This document shows, piece after piece, positions 1 to 7,776 of a stretch of DNA of 64,000 nucleotides. The notes beneath the pieces are model-generated. The model saw only the letters and a list, made by a program, of their open reading frames with translations, was not told where the DNA came from and did no database searches. Source of the DNA: Streptosporangium pseudovulgare (GTDB lineage: Bacteria; Actinomycetota; Actinomycetes; Streptosporangiales; Streptosporangiaceae); NCBI RefSeq assembly GCF_014648055.1, contig NZ_BMQJ01000017.1, forward strand, positions 121,103 to 185,102, read 5' to 3'. Position 1 is the first letter of the stretch. Every line of letters begins with the position of its first letter. Both the position numbers and the translations under genes were made by a program.

Positions 1-16
1 GGTAAAGTTCGGAAGC

Positions 17-739
17 GTGACAGCGCGTATCGAACGAGTGGTGACCGAGGGGACCGTCGACGTCGACGGCGTCGAGCACGAGGTCGAGAACAACACCTGG
101 ATCGTTGGCGACGACGAGGAGGTCATCGTCATCGACCCCGCGCGTGACGCGGAGGCGATCCTGGCGAAGGTCGGCGAGCGGGAGGTGCTGGCCGTCGTCT
201 GCACCCACGGCCTGCCCGACCACGTGGGCGCGGCCATCGAGGTCGCGGCCCGGGACGAGGCGGTGGTCGCCCTGCATCCCAAGGACCGGCCGCTGTGGCG
301 GCGGACCTGGCCGGAGACCTGGCCGGACATCGACATGGAGGACGAGGGCGTGTTCGGCGTCGCCGACGTCGAGCTGGAGGTGATGTCCACCCCGGGCGTC
401 TCGCAGGGCGGCGTCTCGCTCTACTGCGAGGCCCTGTCCGCGGTGTTCACCGGCAAGACCCTGCAGGCCGACGGGCCGGGGAGGATCGGCGACGAGTATC
501 CCGCGCTGGCCGACCAGCTCACCGCGATCGGCGGCCGGCTGTTCACCCTGCCCCACGCCACGCGTGTGATGCCCGCGCATGGCGAGGAGACCACGGTCGG
601 CGCCCTGGAGCCGCAGTTCGACGACTGGCTGTCGGGCTCGCTGACCCGCCGTCAGGAGACCGGCGAGGACGGGGCCGAGGGGCCGCTGACCGACGGCACG
701 AAGGCGGCCGGCATCCGCCTCGACCTCCGCGACCAGTGA
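17..739 (+). CDS. Metallo-beta-lactamase-fold protein with eroded metal site
   Basis: A 240-residue protein that follows the MBL-fold pattern along its length and starts at GTG behind a short GGAAG. The metal-binding positions are largely missing. The HxHxDH motif reads HGLPDH, so the second His is Leu. The usual TPGH is TPGV. The usual FTGDT is FTGKT, so the bridging Asp is Lys. The late His (PAHGEET) remains. In active family members these residues bind two metal ions for hydrolysis, so I infer a pseudoenzyme or a protein with a changed role. The C-terminal 30 residues are a charged tail. It sits 4 nt before the RecB-like gene, probably in the same transcript. Confidence 0.8.
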   Translation: MTARIERVVTEGTVDVDGVEHEVENNTWIVGDDEEVIVIDPARDAEAILAKVGEREVLAVVCTHGLPDHVGAAIEVAARDEAVVALHPKDRPLWRRTWPETWPDIDMEDEGVFGVADVELEVMSTPGVSQGGVSLYCEALSAVFTGKTLQADGPGRIGDEYPALADQLTAIGGRLFTLPHATRVMPAHGEETTVGALEPQFDDWLSGSLTRRQETGEDGAEGPLTDGTKAAGIRLDLRDQ

Positions 740-743
740 GCCC

Positions 744-1652
744 ATGGACCAGCTTCCCCTGGAGGGCATGCCGCGGCGGCTCTACTCCTGTACGCCGTCG
801 CGGCTGAACACCTGGCTCGACTGCCCCCGGCGCTACCGGTTCACCTACATGGACCGGCCCGCGCCGTCCAAGGGGCCGCCCTGGGCGCACACCGGCGTGG
901 GGATCAGCGTGCACAACGCCCTCGCGGGATGGTGGCGCGAGCCGTACGAGCGGCGGACGCCGGAGACGGCGGCGGCCCTGGTCGGCAGGGGGTGGATCGG
1001 CGAGGGCTTCCGCGACGCCGAGCAGTCGGCGGCCTGGCGGAAGCGGGCCGCGGAGATGACCGGCGCCTACGCCGCGACCCTCGACCCCGCCGACGAGCCC
1101 GTCGGCGTCGAGCGGACGGTCGCCGCGCGGACCCCGGTCATCGCCCTCTCCGGCCGCGTCGACCGGCTCGACCGGCGCGGCGCGGAGCTGGTCGTGGTCG
1201 ACTACAAGACCGGCCGCCGGCCTCCCACCGGCGACGACGCCCGGTTCTCCCTCGCGCTGGCCGTCTACGCCGTGGCCTCGGAGCGGATGCTGCGCACCCC
1301 CTGCCGCCGGGTGGAGCTGCATCACCTGCCGACCGGCTCGATCGTGGAGTGGGAGCACACCGAGGAGTCGCTGGCCGGCCACCTGCGGCGGGCCGAGGAG
1401 ATCGCGGTGGAGGCGTCGGAGGCCGACGACCGCTACCGCGCCTGGGCGGGCCCGGCGCGTCCCGCCGGGCGGACCGGCCGCGCGTCGCCGGAGGCCGGCC
1501 GTACGCCGCCGGAGGTCCCGGCGGAGATCGACGCGGTCTTCCCGCCCCGCACGGGACCCCTGTGTTCCTGGTGCGACTTCCGGAAGCACTGCCCCGAGGG
1601 CCGCGCCGCCGCCGGCGACCGCGACCCCTGGGACGGACTGGCCGACGACTGA
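744..1652 (+). CDS. RecB-like PD-(D/E)XK nuclease with probable Fe-S cluster
   Basis: A 302-residue stand-alone nuclease of the PDDEXK_1 (RecB/Cas4/AddB-like) type. Visible signatures are an early Cys (LDCPRRYRF, near residue 28), the motif-H His (VHNALAGWW), the metal-binding Asp (GRVDRLD) and VVDYKTG near residue 150. A C-terminal CSWCDFRKHC would complete a four-cysteine 4Fe-4S site. The family cuts DNA ends in recombination and repair; no helicase domain is attached here. The ATG follows the MBL-fold gene by 4 nt. The gene converges on the downstream hydrolase across a shared hairpin terminator. Confidence 0.88.
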   Translation: MDQLPLEGMPRRLYSCTPSRLNTWLDCPRRYRFTYMDRPAPSKGPPWAHTGVGISVHNALAGWWREPYERRTPETAAALVGRGWIGEGFRDAEQSAAWRKRAAEMTGAYAATLDPADEPVGVERTVAARTPVIALSGRVDRLDRRGAELVVVDYKTGRRPPTGDDARFSLALAVYAVASERMLRTPCRRVELHHLPTGSIVEWEHTEESLAGHLRRAEEIAVEASEADDRYRAWAGPARPAGRTGRASPEAGRTPPEVPAEIDAVFPPRTGPLCSWCDFRKHCPEGRAAAGDRDPWDGLADD

Positions 1653-1656
1653 CCCC

Positions 1657-1694
1657 CCGGACCCGCCGGGCCGGTTCCGGGCCGGCGGGTCCGG
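1657..1694. terminator. Bidirectional hairpin between convergent genes
   Basis: A perfect 13-bp inverted repeat (arms 1657-1669 and 1682-1694, 12-nt loop) lies between the nuclease stop and the stop of the convergent hydrolase. It has no T-tract, which is common for actinobacterial terminators. Confidence 0.7.
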
Positions 1695-2567
1695 TCAGTT
1701 CAGCAGGCGGGCCTCGGACTCGTTCCAGAACCGGGTGAGCGCGGCGGCCGTCGTCTCCGGGGCCTCGACCGCGGGGGAGTGGGCCGCGCCGGGCACGACC
1801 ATGCACTCGGTGCCCAGCCGGTGGGCCATCTCCGCCTGCGCCTCCGGCGGCCAGCCGTCGTCGTGCTCGCCGCACAGCACGAACGTGGGCACCCCGACCT
1901 GGGCGAGGTCGTCGCAGCGGTCCGGCGCCGACAGCACCGCGTGGGTCATCGCGACCATCCCGGTCACGGAGTTGGCGAGCAGCCGCCCGCGCAGGAACTC
2001 GATGATCTCGTCGGGCACGCCGGCCGCCAGCGCCTCCGGCTCCATCCGGGTCTGCCACAGCCGCTCGATGCCCACCTCGGGCAGCTCGGCGAGCATGGCG
2101 CGGCTCACCTGGGCGCGCACCCCGGGGATGGCGGAGGGGCCCGAGCTCATCAGCGTGTAGGACGCGAACTTGGTGCGGCCGTCGATGACCGCCTCACGGG
2201 TGACCAGGCCGCCGAAGGAGTGGCCGACCAGGTGGACGGGGCCGCCCCCGCCGACGTGCTGGGCCAGCACGTCGATGTCGTTGCCGAGCGCCGGGCAGGT
2301 GTAGGCGGCGGGGTCGTCGGGGCCCTCCGTCTCGTACTGGCCCCGCATGTCGATCGCGACGACCTGGCGGCCGGCCTGGGCGAGGGTCTGCAGGACCGCG
2401 ATGAAGTCTTCCTTGCTGCCGGTGAGGCCGGGGACCAGCAGCGCGGGCCAGCGCTCGGCTATGCCACTGACCGGCATGGCCTCCAACGCGGCGAAGGTCC
2501 CCACGGTCGTCTCGATCCGGCGGGAACGGACGCCAGGAGGCAGGGTCAGAAATCGTGGCGTACTCAC
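1695..2567 (-). CDS. Alpha/beta hydrolase
   Basis: A 290-residue single-domain alpha/beta hydrolase. It shows an oxyanion region (LLVPGLTGSKEDF), the nucleophile elbow GHSFGG (Ser), a probable acid in LCGEHDDGW and a C-terminal catalytic His in GAAHSPAVE. The substrate cannot be told from sequence. The frame stays open 43 codons further upstream, but that stretch runs through the terminator hairpin of the neighbouring helicase. I therefore place the start at the GTG of the VSTPRFL segment. It is transcribed away from the DEAD-box gene terminator and convergent with the nuclease gene. Confidence 0.82.
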   Translation of the reverse strand: MSTPRFLTLPPGVRSRRIETTVGTFAALEAMPVSGIAERWPALLVPGLTGSKEDFIAVLQTLAQAGRQVVAIDMRGQYETEGPDDPAAYTCPALGNDIDVLAQHVGGGGPVHLVGHSFGGLVTREAVIDGRTKFASYTLMSSGPSAIPGVRAQVSRAMLAELPEVGIERLWQTRMEPEALAAGVPDEIIEFLRGRLLANSVTGMVAMTHAVLSAPDRCDDLAQVGVPTFVLCGEHDDGWPPEAQAEMAHRLGTECMVVPGAAHSPAVEAPETTAAALTRFWNESEARLLN

Positions 2568-2622
2568 GTGGCCCCACGATACCTCTCCCCGCGGAGTGCC
2601 TTTGTGCGTCTGAGATGCGGAA

Positions 2623-2655
2623 AAAGGGGTGCGACCCGTCGGGTCGCACCCCTTT
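2623..2655 (-). terminator. Intrinsic terminator of the DEAD-box helicase gene
   Basis: A perfect 15-bp stem (2623-2637 with 2641-2655) with a 3-nt loop. Read on the minus strand it is followed by a TTTTT run (2625-2621), the classic Rho-independent form. It lies 90 nt after the helicase stop. Confidence 0.88.
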
Positions 2656-2659
2656 CGCC

Positions 2660-2709
2660 GAGGGCCCGGACCGCCTCCCGCCTCCCGGGCGGGCACGGTC
2701 CGGGCCCTC
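2660..2709. terminator. Second hairpin after the helicase gene
   Basis: A 14-bp perfect inverted repeat (2660-2673 with 2696-2709) enclosing 22 nt that themselves contain a smaller GC hairpin. It sits between the helicase stop and the intrinsic terminator, giving a tandem terminator. Confidence 0.6.
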
Positions 2710-2744
2710 TCGCGATCTCCGCGCCTCCTGCCGCGCTCCGCCGG

Positions 2745-4817
2745 CTACTGCGGGCGGCGCTGGCCCCGCTGCCCCCGCGCGGGGGGACGGCGGCGGCTCT
2801 GCGCCCGCTCCGACGCCGCCGACGGGGCGATCTCGTCGTCGTCCGTCGCGAGGTCCGGCGACTGGAAGATCACCGTGAACGGGCTCGCCGGGACGATCTT
2901 CTCCGGCCGCGGGCGGGAGTCCGGGGCGTCGGGCTCGTTGTCCCACCGGTCGGCCACGGGCTCCTCCTCCCGGACCGCGTCGCTCCGGCCGGTGTCCTCC
3001 CGGACCGCGTCGCTCCGGGTGGTGTCGTCCCGGGACTCGTCGTCCCGGGCCGCTCCGCTCCGCTCCTCGCCGCCGAGGCTCACCTCGGGGTTCAGGCCGG
3101 ACCTGCGGCGGCGGGACCTCGCGGGGCGCTCCTCCCGGACCTCCTCGCGGGGCGCCGCGTCCGTCTCCGGCACGGCGGGCTCGGCGACCGGGCGCCGCGC
3201 CTCCTCGGCCGCGAGCGGCGCGTTCCGCTCACCGGCGGTCTCGGCGACGCCGGTGTCATGGACGTCGCCGACGTCGGGCCGGGTGGGCTCCTCCGCCGCC
3301 CCGGCGGCCTGGACGGCCTCCTGGGCGTTCCGGCCGCCCCGGGTGCGGCGACGCTCCCGGGGAGTGCGGGCCGGACGCTCACGGCGCTCCCTGGGCTCCT
3401 CCTCGCGACCCCGGCGCGGGCCGCGCGAACGGCTGCGGCCGGTCTCGCCGAGGTCCTCGATCTCCTCGGCCGCCAGGCCCGCCCGGGAGCGGTTGGCGCG
3501 CGGCAGCACGCCCTTGGTGCCCTCGGGGATGCCCAGGTCGGCGTAGATGTGCGGGGAGGTGGAGTACGTCTCGACCGGCTCGGCGAAGTCGAGCGACAGC
3601 GCGTTGTTGATGACCTTCCAGCGGGTGAGATCCTCCCACTCCACGAAGGTCACCGCGACGCCGGTCTTGCCCGCCCGGCCGGTGCGGCCGATCCGGTGCA
3701 CGTAGGCCTTCTCGTCCTGCGGGCAGTCGTAGTTGACGACGTGGGTGACGTCGTCGACGTCGATGCCGCGCGCCGCGACGTCGGTCGCCACGAGAACGTC
3801 GATCTTGCCGTTGCGGAAGGCGCGCAGCGCCTGCTCGCGCTGGCCCTGACCGAGGTCGCCGTGGACGGCCGCGGCGGCGAAGCCGCGCTCCTTCAGGTCC
3901 TCCACGACCCTGTCGCAGGCCCGCTTGGTCTCACAGAAGATCATCGTGAGGCCCCGGCCCTCGCACTGCAGGAGGCGGCCCACGATCTCGACCTTGTCCA
4001 TCCGGTGCACGCGCCAGACGAACTGGGTCGTCTGCGGCGTCGCCTCCGCCTCGGCGTCGTTGTTCTCGGCCCGCACGTGGGTGGGGCGGCTGAGATAACG
4101 CCGGGACAGGGCGACGATCTCACCCGGCAGCGTCGCGGAGAACAGCATCGTCTGCCGCTCCGCCGGGATGAGCTTGATGATCCGCTCGATGTCGGGCAGG
4201 AAGCCCAGGTCGAGCATGCGGTCGGCCTCGTCCAGGACGAGGGCGTTGATCTGGCTGAGGTCGAGGTGCTTCTGCTTGACCAGGTCGAGCAGGCGGCCCG
4301 GGGTGCCGACGATGACGTCGACGCCCTGCTTGAGCGCCTCGATCTGGGGTTCGTAGGCGCGCCCGCCGTACACGGTGAGGATCCGCGAGCCCAGCTTGCC
4401 CGCCGCCGTGACCAGGTCTTCGGTGACCTGGACGGCCAGCTCGCGGGTCGGCACGACGACCAGCCCGCGGGGCTTCTTGCGGTTCTTGCGGGGCTTGCCG
4501 ACCCGCTGCAGCATGGCGACGCCGAAGGCGTACGTCTTGCCGGTGCCGGTGCGCGCCTGTCCGATGATGTCCTGGCCGTTGAGTGCCAGGGGAAGCGCCA
4601 TCTCCTGAATGGGGAACGGCGTGGTGATGCCCTCGGTCTCCAGGGCATCGGCGATCTCCGGGGTGACTCCGAGGTCTCGGAACGTCGTCAGCTTGGCCTG
4701 CCTAAGTCTCCGTTGAAGGCAGTCCTGCCGGGACCACGGGCTGAAAAGTTTCCCCGTGCCCGGGTCCTCGCGGAAGGGCCGGCCCTCTGATGTCATCAGC
4801 GACCGCTGCGGCGTCAT
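2745..4817 (-). CDS. DEAD-box ATP-dependent RNA helicase
   Basis: An RNA helicase with all core motifs: Q motif (FPIQEMALPL), I (ARTGTGKT), Ia (PTRELAVQ), Ib (GTPGRL), II (DEAD), III (SAT) and VI (HRIGRTGRAG). The two RecA-like domains span about residues 42-415. The remaining ~230 residues are a disordered, Arg- and Glu-rich tail with RRG and DDTTRSDAVRED-like repeats, probably RNA-binding. The start is uncertain. ATG at 4817 is the longest form and ATG 4796 is possible. The conserved core begins LTTFRDLG, where a CTG at 4691 follows an AGG. It is divergent from the ferritin-like gene and ends in a tandem terminator. Confidence 0.93.
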   Translation of the reverse strand: MTPQRSLMTSEGRPFREDPGTGKLFSPWSRQDCLQRRLRQAKLTTFRDLGVTPEIADALETEGITTPFPIQEMALPLALNGQDIIGQARTGTGKTYAFGVAMLQRVGKPRKNRKKPRGLVVVPTRELAVQVTEDLVTAAGKLGSRILTVYGGRAYEPQIEALKQGVDVIVGTPGRLLDLVKQKHLDLSQINALVLDEADRMLDLGFLPDIERIIKLIPAERQTMLFSATLPGEIVALSRRYLSRPTHVRAENNDAEAEATPQTTQFVWRVHRMDKVEIVGRLLQCEGRGLTMIFCETKRACDRVVEDLKERGFAAAAVHGDLGQGQREQALRAFRNGKIDVLVATDVAARGIDVDDVTHVVNYDCPQDEKAYVHRIGRTGRAGKTGVAVTFVEWEDLTRWKVINNALSLDFAEPVETYSTSPHIYADLGIPEGTKGVLPRANRSRAGLAAEEIEDLGETGRSRSRGPRRGREEEPRERRERPARTPRERRRTRGGRNAQEAVQAAGAAEEPTRPDVGDVHDTGVAETAGERNAPLAAEEARRPVAEPAVPETDAAPREEVREERPARSRRRRSGLNPEVSLGGEERSGAARDDESRDDTTRSDAVREDTGRSDAVREEEPVADRWDNEPDAPDSRPRPEKIVPASPFTVIFQSPDLATDDDEIAPSAASERAQSRRRPPARGQRGQRRPQ

Positions 4818-4972
4818 GCCGACTTCGGGGGCGTCCAGGAGGTGAAATCTCCTGGGTTAACACGGGTGCGGTCGCACTTTCACAGAGCAGTGTACTCGAT
4901 ACCACAACGCGGAACCGATTTCTTGGTATTCCTGCGGAATGGCGGGGTCCGGCAACTCGTAGGCTTCCCTGC

Positions 4973-5623
4973 ATGAGTGATTCCCCTCCCGGCGTCGCCG
5001 ACCTGCTCGGCGTCCTCGCCTACGCCGAGCTCACCGCCTTCCTCCGGCTCGCCGAGGACGCCGCCCGGCTCGCCCCCACGCTGACCGACCGGGCCGCGCT
5101 CGGCGACCTGGCCGTGACCGAGTACGCCCACTTCCGGCTGCTGAGCGACCGGCTCGCGGCGCTGGGTACGGACCCGGAGGAGGCGATGGCGCCGTTCGTC
5201 GGGCCGCTGGACGACTGGCACGCCAGGACAGCGCCGCACGACTGGCTGGAGGCCCTGGTCAAGGCGTACGTGGGTACGGGGATCGCGCTCGACTTCTACC
5301 GTGAGGCGGCCACCCGGGTCGACGAGGACACCCGCCGGCTGGTCGACGAGGTGCTCGTCGACGGGGGGCGCTCGCAGTTCGCGGTGGAGCGGGTGCGCGC
5401 GGCCATCGAGAACGACCACGTGGTGTGCGGGCGGCTGGCGCTGTGGGCCCGGCGGCTCGTCGGGGAGTCGCTCAGCCAGGGCCGGCGGGTGGTCGAGGCC
5501 CGGCCGGAGCTGGCGGCGCTGCTGGTGGAGGCGGCGGGGGAGGACATCACCCGGATGTTCGGCAGGCTGACCGAGGCCCACGGCGAGCGGATGTCCGCCC
5601 TGGGGCTGACCCCGGGACCCTGA
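4973..5623 (+). CDS. Ferritin-like (tRNA hydroxylase-type) four-helix protein
   Basis: A 216-residue, mostly helical protein with Glu/His spacing typical of ferritin-like di-iron folds (for example ELTAFLRLAED, TEYAHFRLL, DEVLVDGG, ENDHVVCGRL). Actinobacterial relatives are annotated as ferritin-like fold or tRNA-(ms2io6A)-hydroxylase-like proteins; the substrate is unknown. The ATG is preceded by TAGGCT at 4960-4965 with only 7 nt between, which suggests a leaderless transcript. It is divergent from the DEAD-box helicase, an arrangement also seen, as I recall, at Rv3210c/Rv3211 of M. tuberculosis. Confidence 0.78.
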   Translation: MSDSPPGVADLLGVLAYAELTAFLRLAEDAARLAPTLTDRAALGDLAVTEYAHFRLLSDRLAALGTDPEEAMAPFVGPLDDWHARTAPHDWLEALVKAYVGTGIALDFYREAATRVDEDTRRLVDEVLVDGGRSQFAVERVRAAIENDHVVCGRLALWARRLVGESLSQGRRVVEARPELAALLVEAAGEDITRMFGRLTEAHGERMSALGLTPGP

Positions 5624-6183
5624 GAGGCCGTCCGGATCACGGGACCGCTCCGGAAGCCCGCGGACCGCTCCGGAAGCCCGTCCGGGGCCGCGGGCCGCTC
5701 CTGAGAGCGTCCGGGACCGCGGGGCCGTCCGGGATCCGTCGGCTGATCGGGGAGCGTGAAGGCGCCGGACGGTTGTACGGTGCGAGACATGAGGGTCCCG
5801 CGCCGCTACGGCACTCCTCCGACCAGATGTGGACCGAACCGCTGGGCGCTCCGCGCCGTGCTGCGCCGGGGAGACGCGGACTGCCCCGCCGTCAGCCTGG
5901 GACGCCACCCCGTCCACCGGGACAGGCGCCCGCCGGGGTGCCGCCTCGCGGGGCGGGAGGACCGGCCGGGGCACTGCCCGGGAGACTGACCGGGGGACCG
6001 GCCGCCCACCGCGTGGAGACGGCCGGGACGACCCGCCCGCGGACGCGCCGACGACCCGCGCCGGCTCGGTCCGTGCGGGCCGGACGCGGGCCGCGTGGCC
6101 GTCTCAGGGCGGGTTCTTCCCCGGTGATAGATCCTTTCCCGGGGACCGCCGGGGCGTCAGGAGCACGGCCGGGGTCGCATCCG
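5624..6183. other. 560-bp intergenic region, no convincing gene
   Basis: It lies between the convergent ferritin-like and DUF3107 genes. It holds the 19-bp repeat and further GGGACCG/CCGGGA repeats. A 66-codon Arg-rich frame (5789-5989, plus strand) starts 7 nt after a TACGGT hexamer and might be leaderless. Its composition resembles random high-GC sequence and I do not call it. Confidence 0.5.
5642..5680. repeat. 19-bp tandem direct repeat
   Basis: GGACCGCTCCGGAAGCCCG occurs at 5642-5660 and again at 5662-5680, just after the ferritin-like gene. Each unit contains CTCCGGAAG. Confidence 0.85.
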
Positions 6184-6414
6184 TCAGAGGGTGCCGCCGA
6201 AACCGACCGGCCGGCTCTCCTCCTCGCCGATCTCGATGAAGCCGAGCGAGGAGATGGGGACCAGCACCTTGCGGCCGCCGGTGTCGGTGACGCTGAAGAC
6301 GCCGCGCTCGGGAGCGAGGGCCCTGTGCAGTTCCTCCTCGATCTGCTCGGCCGTCAGCTCGGTTTCGACTATGAGCTCACGGTGCACGGAGCGCACGCCG
6401 ATCTTGATTTCCAT
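6184..6414 (-). CDS. DUF3107 family protein
   Basis: A 76-residue protein matching the small actinobacterial DUF3107 family: an N-terminal MEIKIGV strand, a Glu-rich helix (LTAEQIEEELHRAL) and a C-terminal VLVPISSLGFIEIG segment. The function is not established. The start is set by the ATG preceded by AAAGGGAG 5 nt away, although the frame is open further upstream. It lies downstream of, and in the same direction as, the TetR gene, as in mycobacteria (TB9.4 next to a TetR gene, from memory). Confidence 0.85.
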   Translation of the reverse strand: MEIKIGVRSVHRELIVETELTAEQIEEELHRALAPERGVFSVTDTGGRKVLVPISSLGFIEIGEEESRPVGFGGTL

Positions 6415-6560
6415 CCTGCTCCCTTTCGACGAGGGTTGCTCGTCCCATGGTCGCCCCATCGGGGATCCGACGCGCCGGTTGATCGCGTCAAGCGAACAGG
6501 CGCGTCCGCCCCGCCGGCGCCCGGTCGCGCCGCTCCGGCGGTACTCGCCGTTCCGCCCCG

Positions 6561-7190
6561 TCAGTGCTCGGCGGTGGTGCGGGGGAAGCCGGATATGCCG
6601 CGCCACGACAGGCGGGCGATGAGCTGGGTGGCGGCGTCCTTGGGAATGGAGCCGCCGCTGCTGATCCAGTAGCGGGCGCTGACCTCGGCCATGCCGACCA
6701 GGCCGACGCCGAGGAGCCTGGCCTCGTCGCTGGAGCAGCCGGTGTCCTCCTGGATGACCTGGCTGATCATCTCGGCGCTCTCGCGGAGGTTGCGCTCGAT
6801 GCGCTGGCGGACCGGGGCGACGTTGCGCAGGTCGGATTCGAAGACCAGCCGGAACGCCTCGCCCTGGGTGGAGACGAAGTCGAAGAACGCCCCGATCGCC
6901 GCCTGGACGCGCTGCTTGTTGTCGGTGGTCGAGGCCAGGGCGTCGCGGCAGCGGGCGATCATGTCGTCCACGTGCACGTCCAGCAGGGCGAGATAGAGCT
7001 CCTGCTTGCCGGGGAAGTGCTGGTAGAGCACCGGCTTGCTGACGCCGGCCCGTTCGGCGATCTCGTCCATCGCCGCCGCGTGGTAGCCGTTCTCCACGAA
7101 GACTTCCTGGGCGGCGCTGAGCAACTGGCGACGGCGGGCCATCCGGGGCAGCCGGGTGCCCCGGGGCTTGGCGTCCGGGGTAGCGGTCAC
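6561..7190 (-). CDS. TetR-family transcriptional regulator
   Basis: A 209-residue regulator. The N-terminal helix-turn-helix is clear (MDEIAERAGVSKPVLYQHFPGKQELY), followed by an all-helical ligand and dimerisation domain. The ligand is unknown. The frame opens at 7229, but the GTG at 7190 has AAGGAG 6 nt upstream and is preferred. It is probably co-transcribed with the acidic repeat protein upstream (59-nt gap) and possibly with DUF3107 downstream. Confidence 0.88.
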   Translation of the reverse strand: MTATPDAKPRGTRLPRMARRRQLLSAAQEVFVENGYHAAAMDEIAERAGVSKPVLYQHFPGKQELYLALLDVHVDDMIARCRDALASTTDNKQRVQAAIGAFFDFVSTQGEAFRLVFESDLRNVAPVRQRIERNLRESAEMISQVIQEDTGCSSDEARLLGVGLVGMAEVSARYWISSGGSIPKDAATQLIARLSWRGISGFPRTTAEH

Positions 7191-7249
7191 GGCGTTCTCC
7201 TTGCGGGTGCTCCTGCTGTCCTGCGACATCCTACGCGTGGGTAACCAGG

Positions 7250-7570
7250 TCAGCGATAGTCGTCCTCGTCGAGCTCCACGACGCGGGTCTGCTCGGTGGC
7301 GTCGGCGGGGTCGGCGTCGAGCGGGATGTGGTCCGGCCAGTCGGGGCCGTCCTCCCGCACCGGGCGGGTCTGCTCGGCGGCGTCGGCCTCGGGGGTCTCG
7401 GGCGAGGCTCCGGAGACCCGGCCGGGGGTGTCGTCGCGCACCGGGCGGGTCTGCTCGGCGGCGTCGGCGTCGGTCGTCTCGATTCCGATCTCCTCCTCAT
7501 CGGGAAGGTCCGTGAGCGTCTCGTCGTCCAGGTCCGCCGGACCCTGCCCCTGCACGTTCATCTCAGCCAT
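7250..7570 (-). CDS. Small acidic protein with AEQTRPVR repeats
   Basis: I do not recognise this 106-residue, very acidic protein. It contains three related blocks: DADAAEQTRPVRDD, EADAAEQTRPVRED and a diverged ATEQTRVVEL. At DNA level a perfect 32-bp direct repeat (7356-7387 and 7437-7468) is spaced 81 bp, keeping frame. No signal peptide or membrane segment is visible and it looks disordered. The ATG at 7570 follows GGAAGAGAG. It is divergent from ku and 59 nt upstream of the tetR gene. Confidence 0.6.
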   Translation of the reverse strand: MAEMNVQGQGPADLDDETLTDLPDEEEIGIETTDADAAEQTRPVRDDTPGRVSGASPETPEADAAEQTRPVREDGPDWPDHIPLDADPADATEQTRVVELDEDDYR

Positions 7571-7725
7571 CCGCTCTCTTCCGTTCTTCCGTGTGACCGG
7601 GCGAACATCGGACATCGCCCAGCGTACGACCTCGGGTCCCGCCCGCCGTGAAAGGCGGGGCATCGGAACCCCCATGGCGGGTAACTGCCCTGTTGGTGAG
7701 TGTTTACATCCACCTCGTTCACATT

Positions 7726-7741
7726 CCGAACGTACGTGCGA
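7726..7741. promoter_or_regulatory. LexA-box-like palindrome upstream of ku
   Basis: CCGAACGTACGTGCGA matches the actinobacterial SOS box TCGAAC-N4-GTTCGA at 10 of 12 defined positions. It ends 35 nt before the ku ATG. Whether LexA binds is inference. Confidence 0.35.
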
Positions 7742-7776
7742 AGATCGGCGGGGCGGTCCCGAGACAGGGAGAGACC

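Noticed and set aside
1779..4790. 1003-codon plus-strand frame opposite the DEAD-box helicase
   Set aside because: It is antisense to a gene with every helicase motif. The translation is Arg/Gly/Val/Ala-biased with no domain, a usual artefact of high-GC coding DNA. Similar long antisense frames over adnA, tagF-like and UPF0182 genes were dropped for the same reason.
5789..5989. 66-codon Arg-rich frame after a TACGGT hexamer
   Set aside because: It could be leaderless, but composition is that of random GC-rich sequence, with no motif and no conservation evidence.
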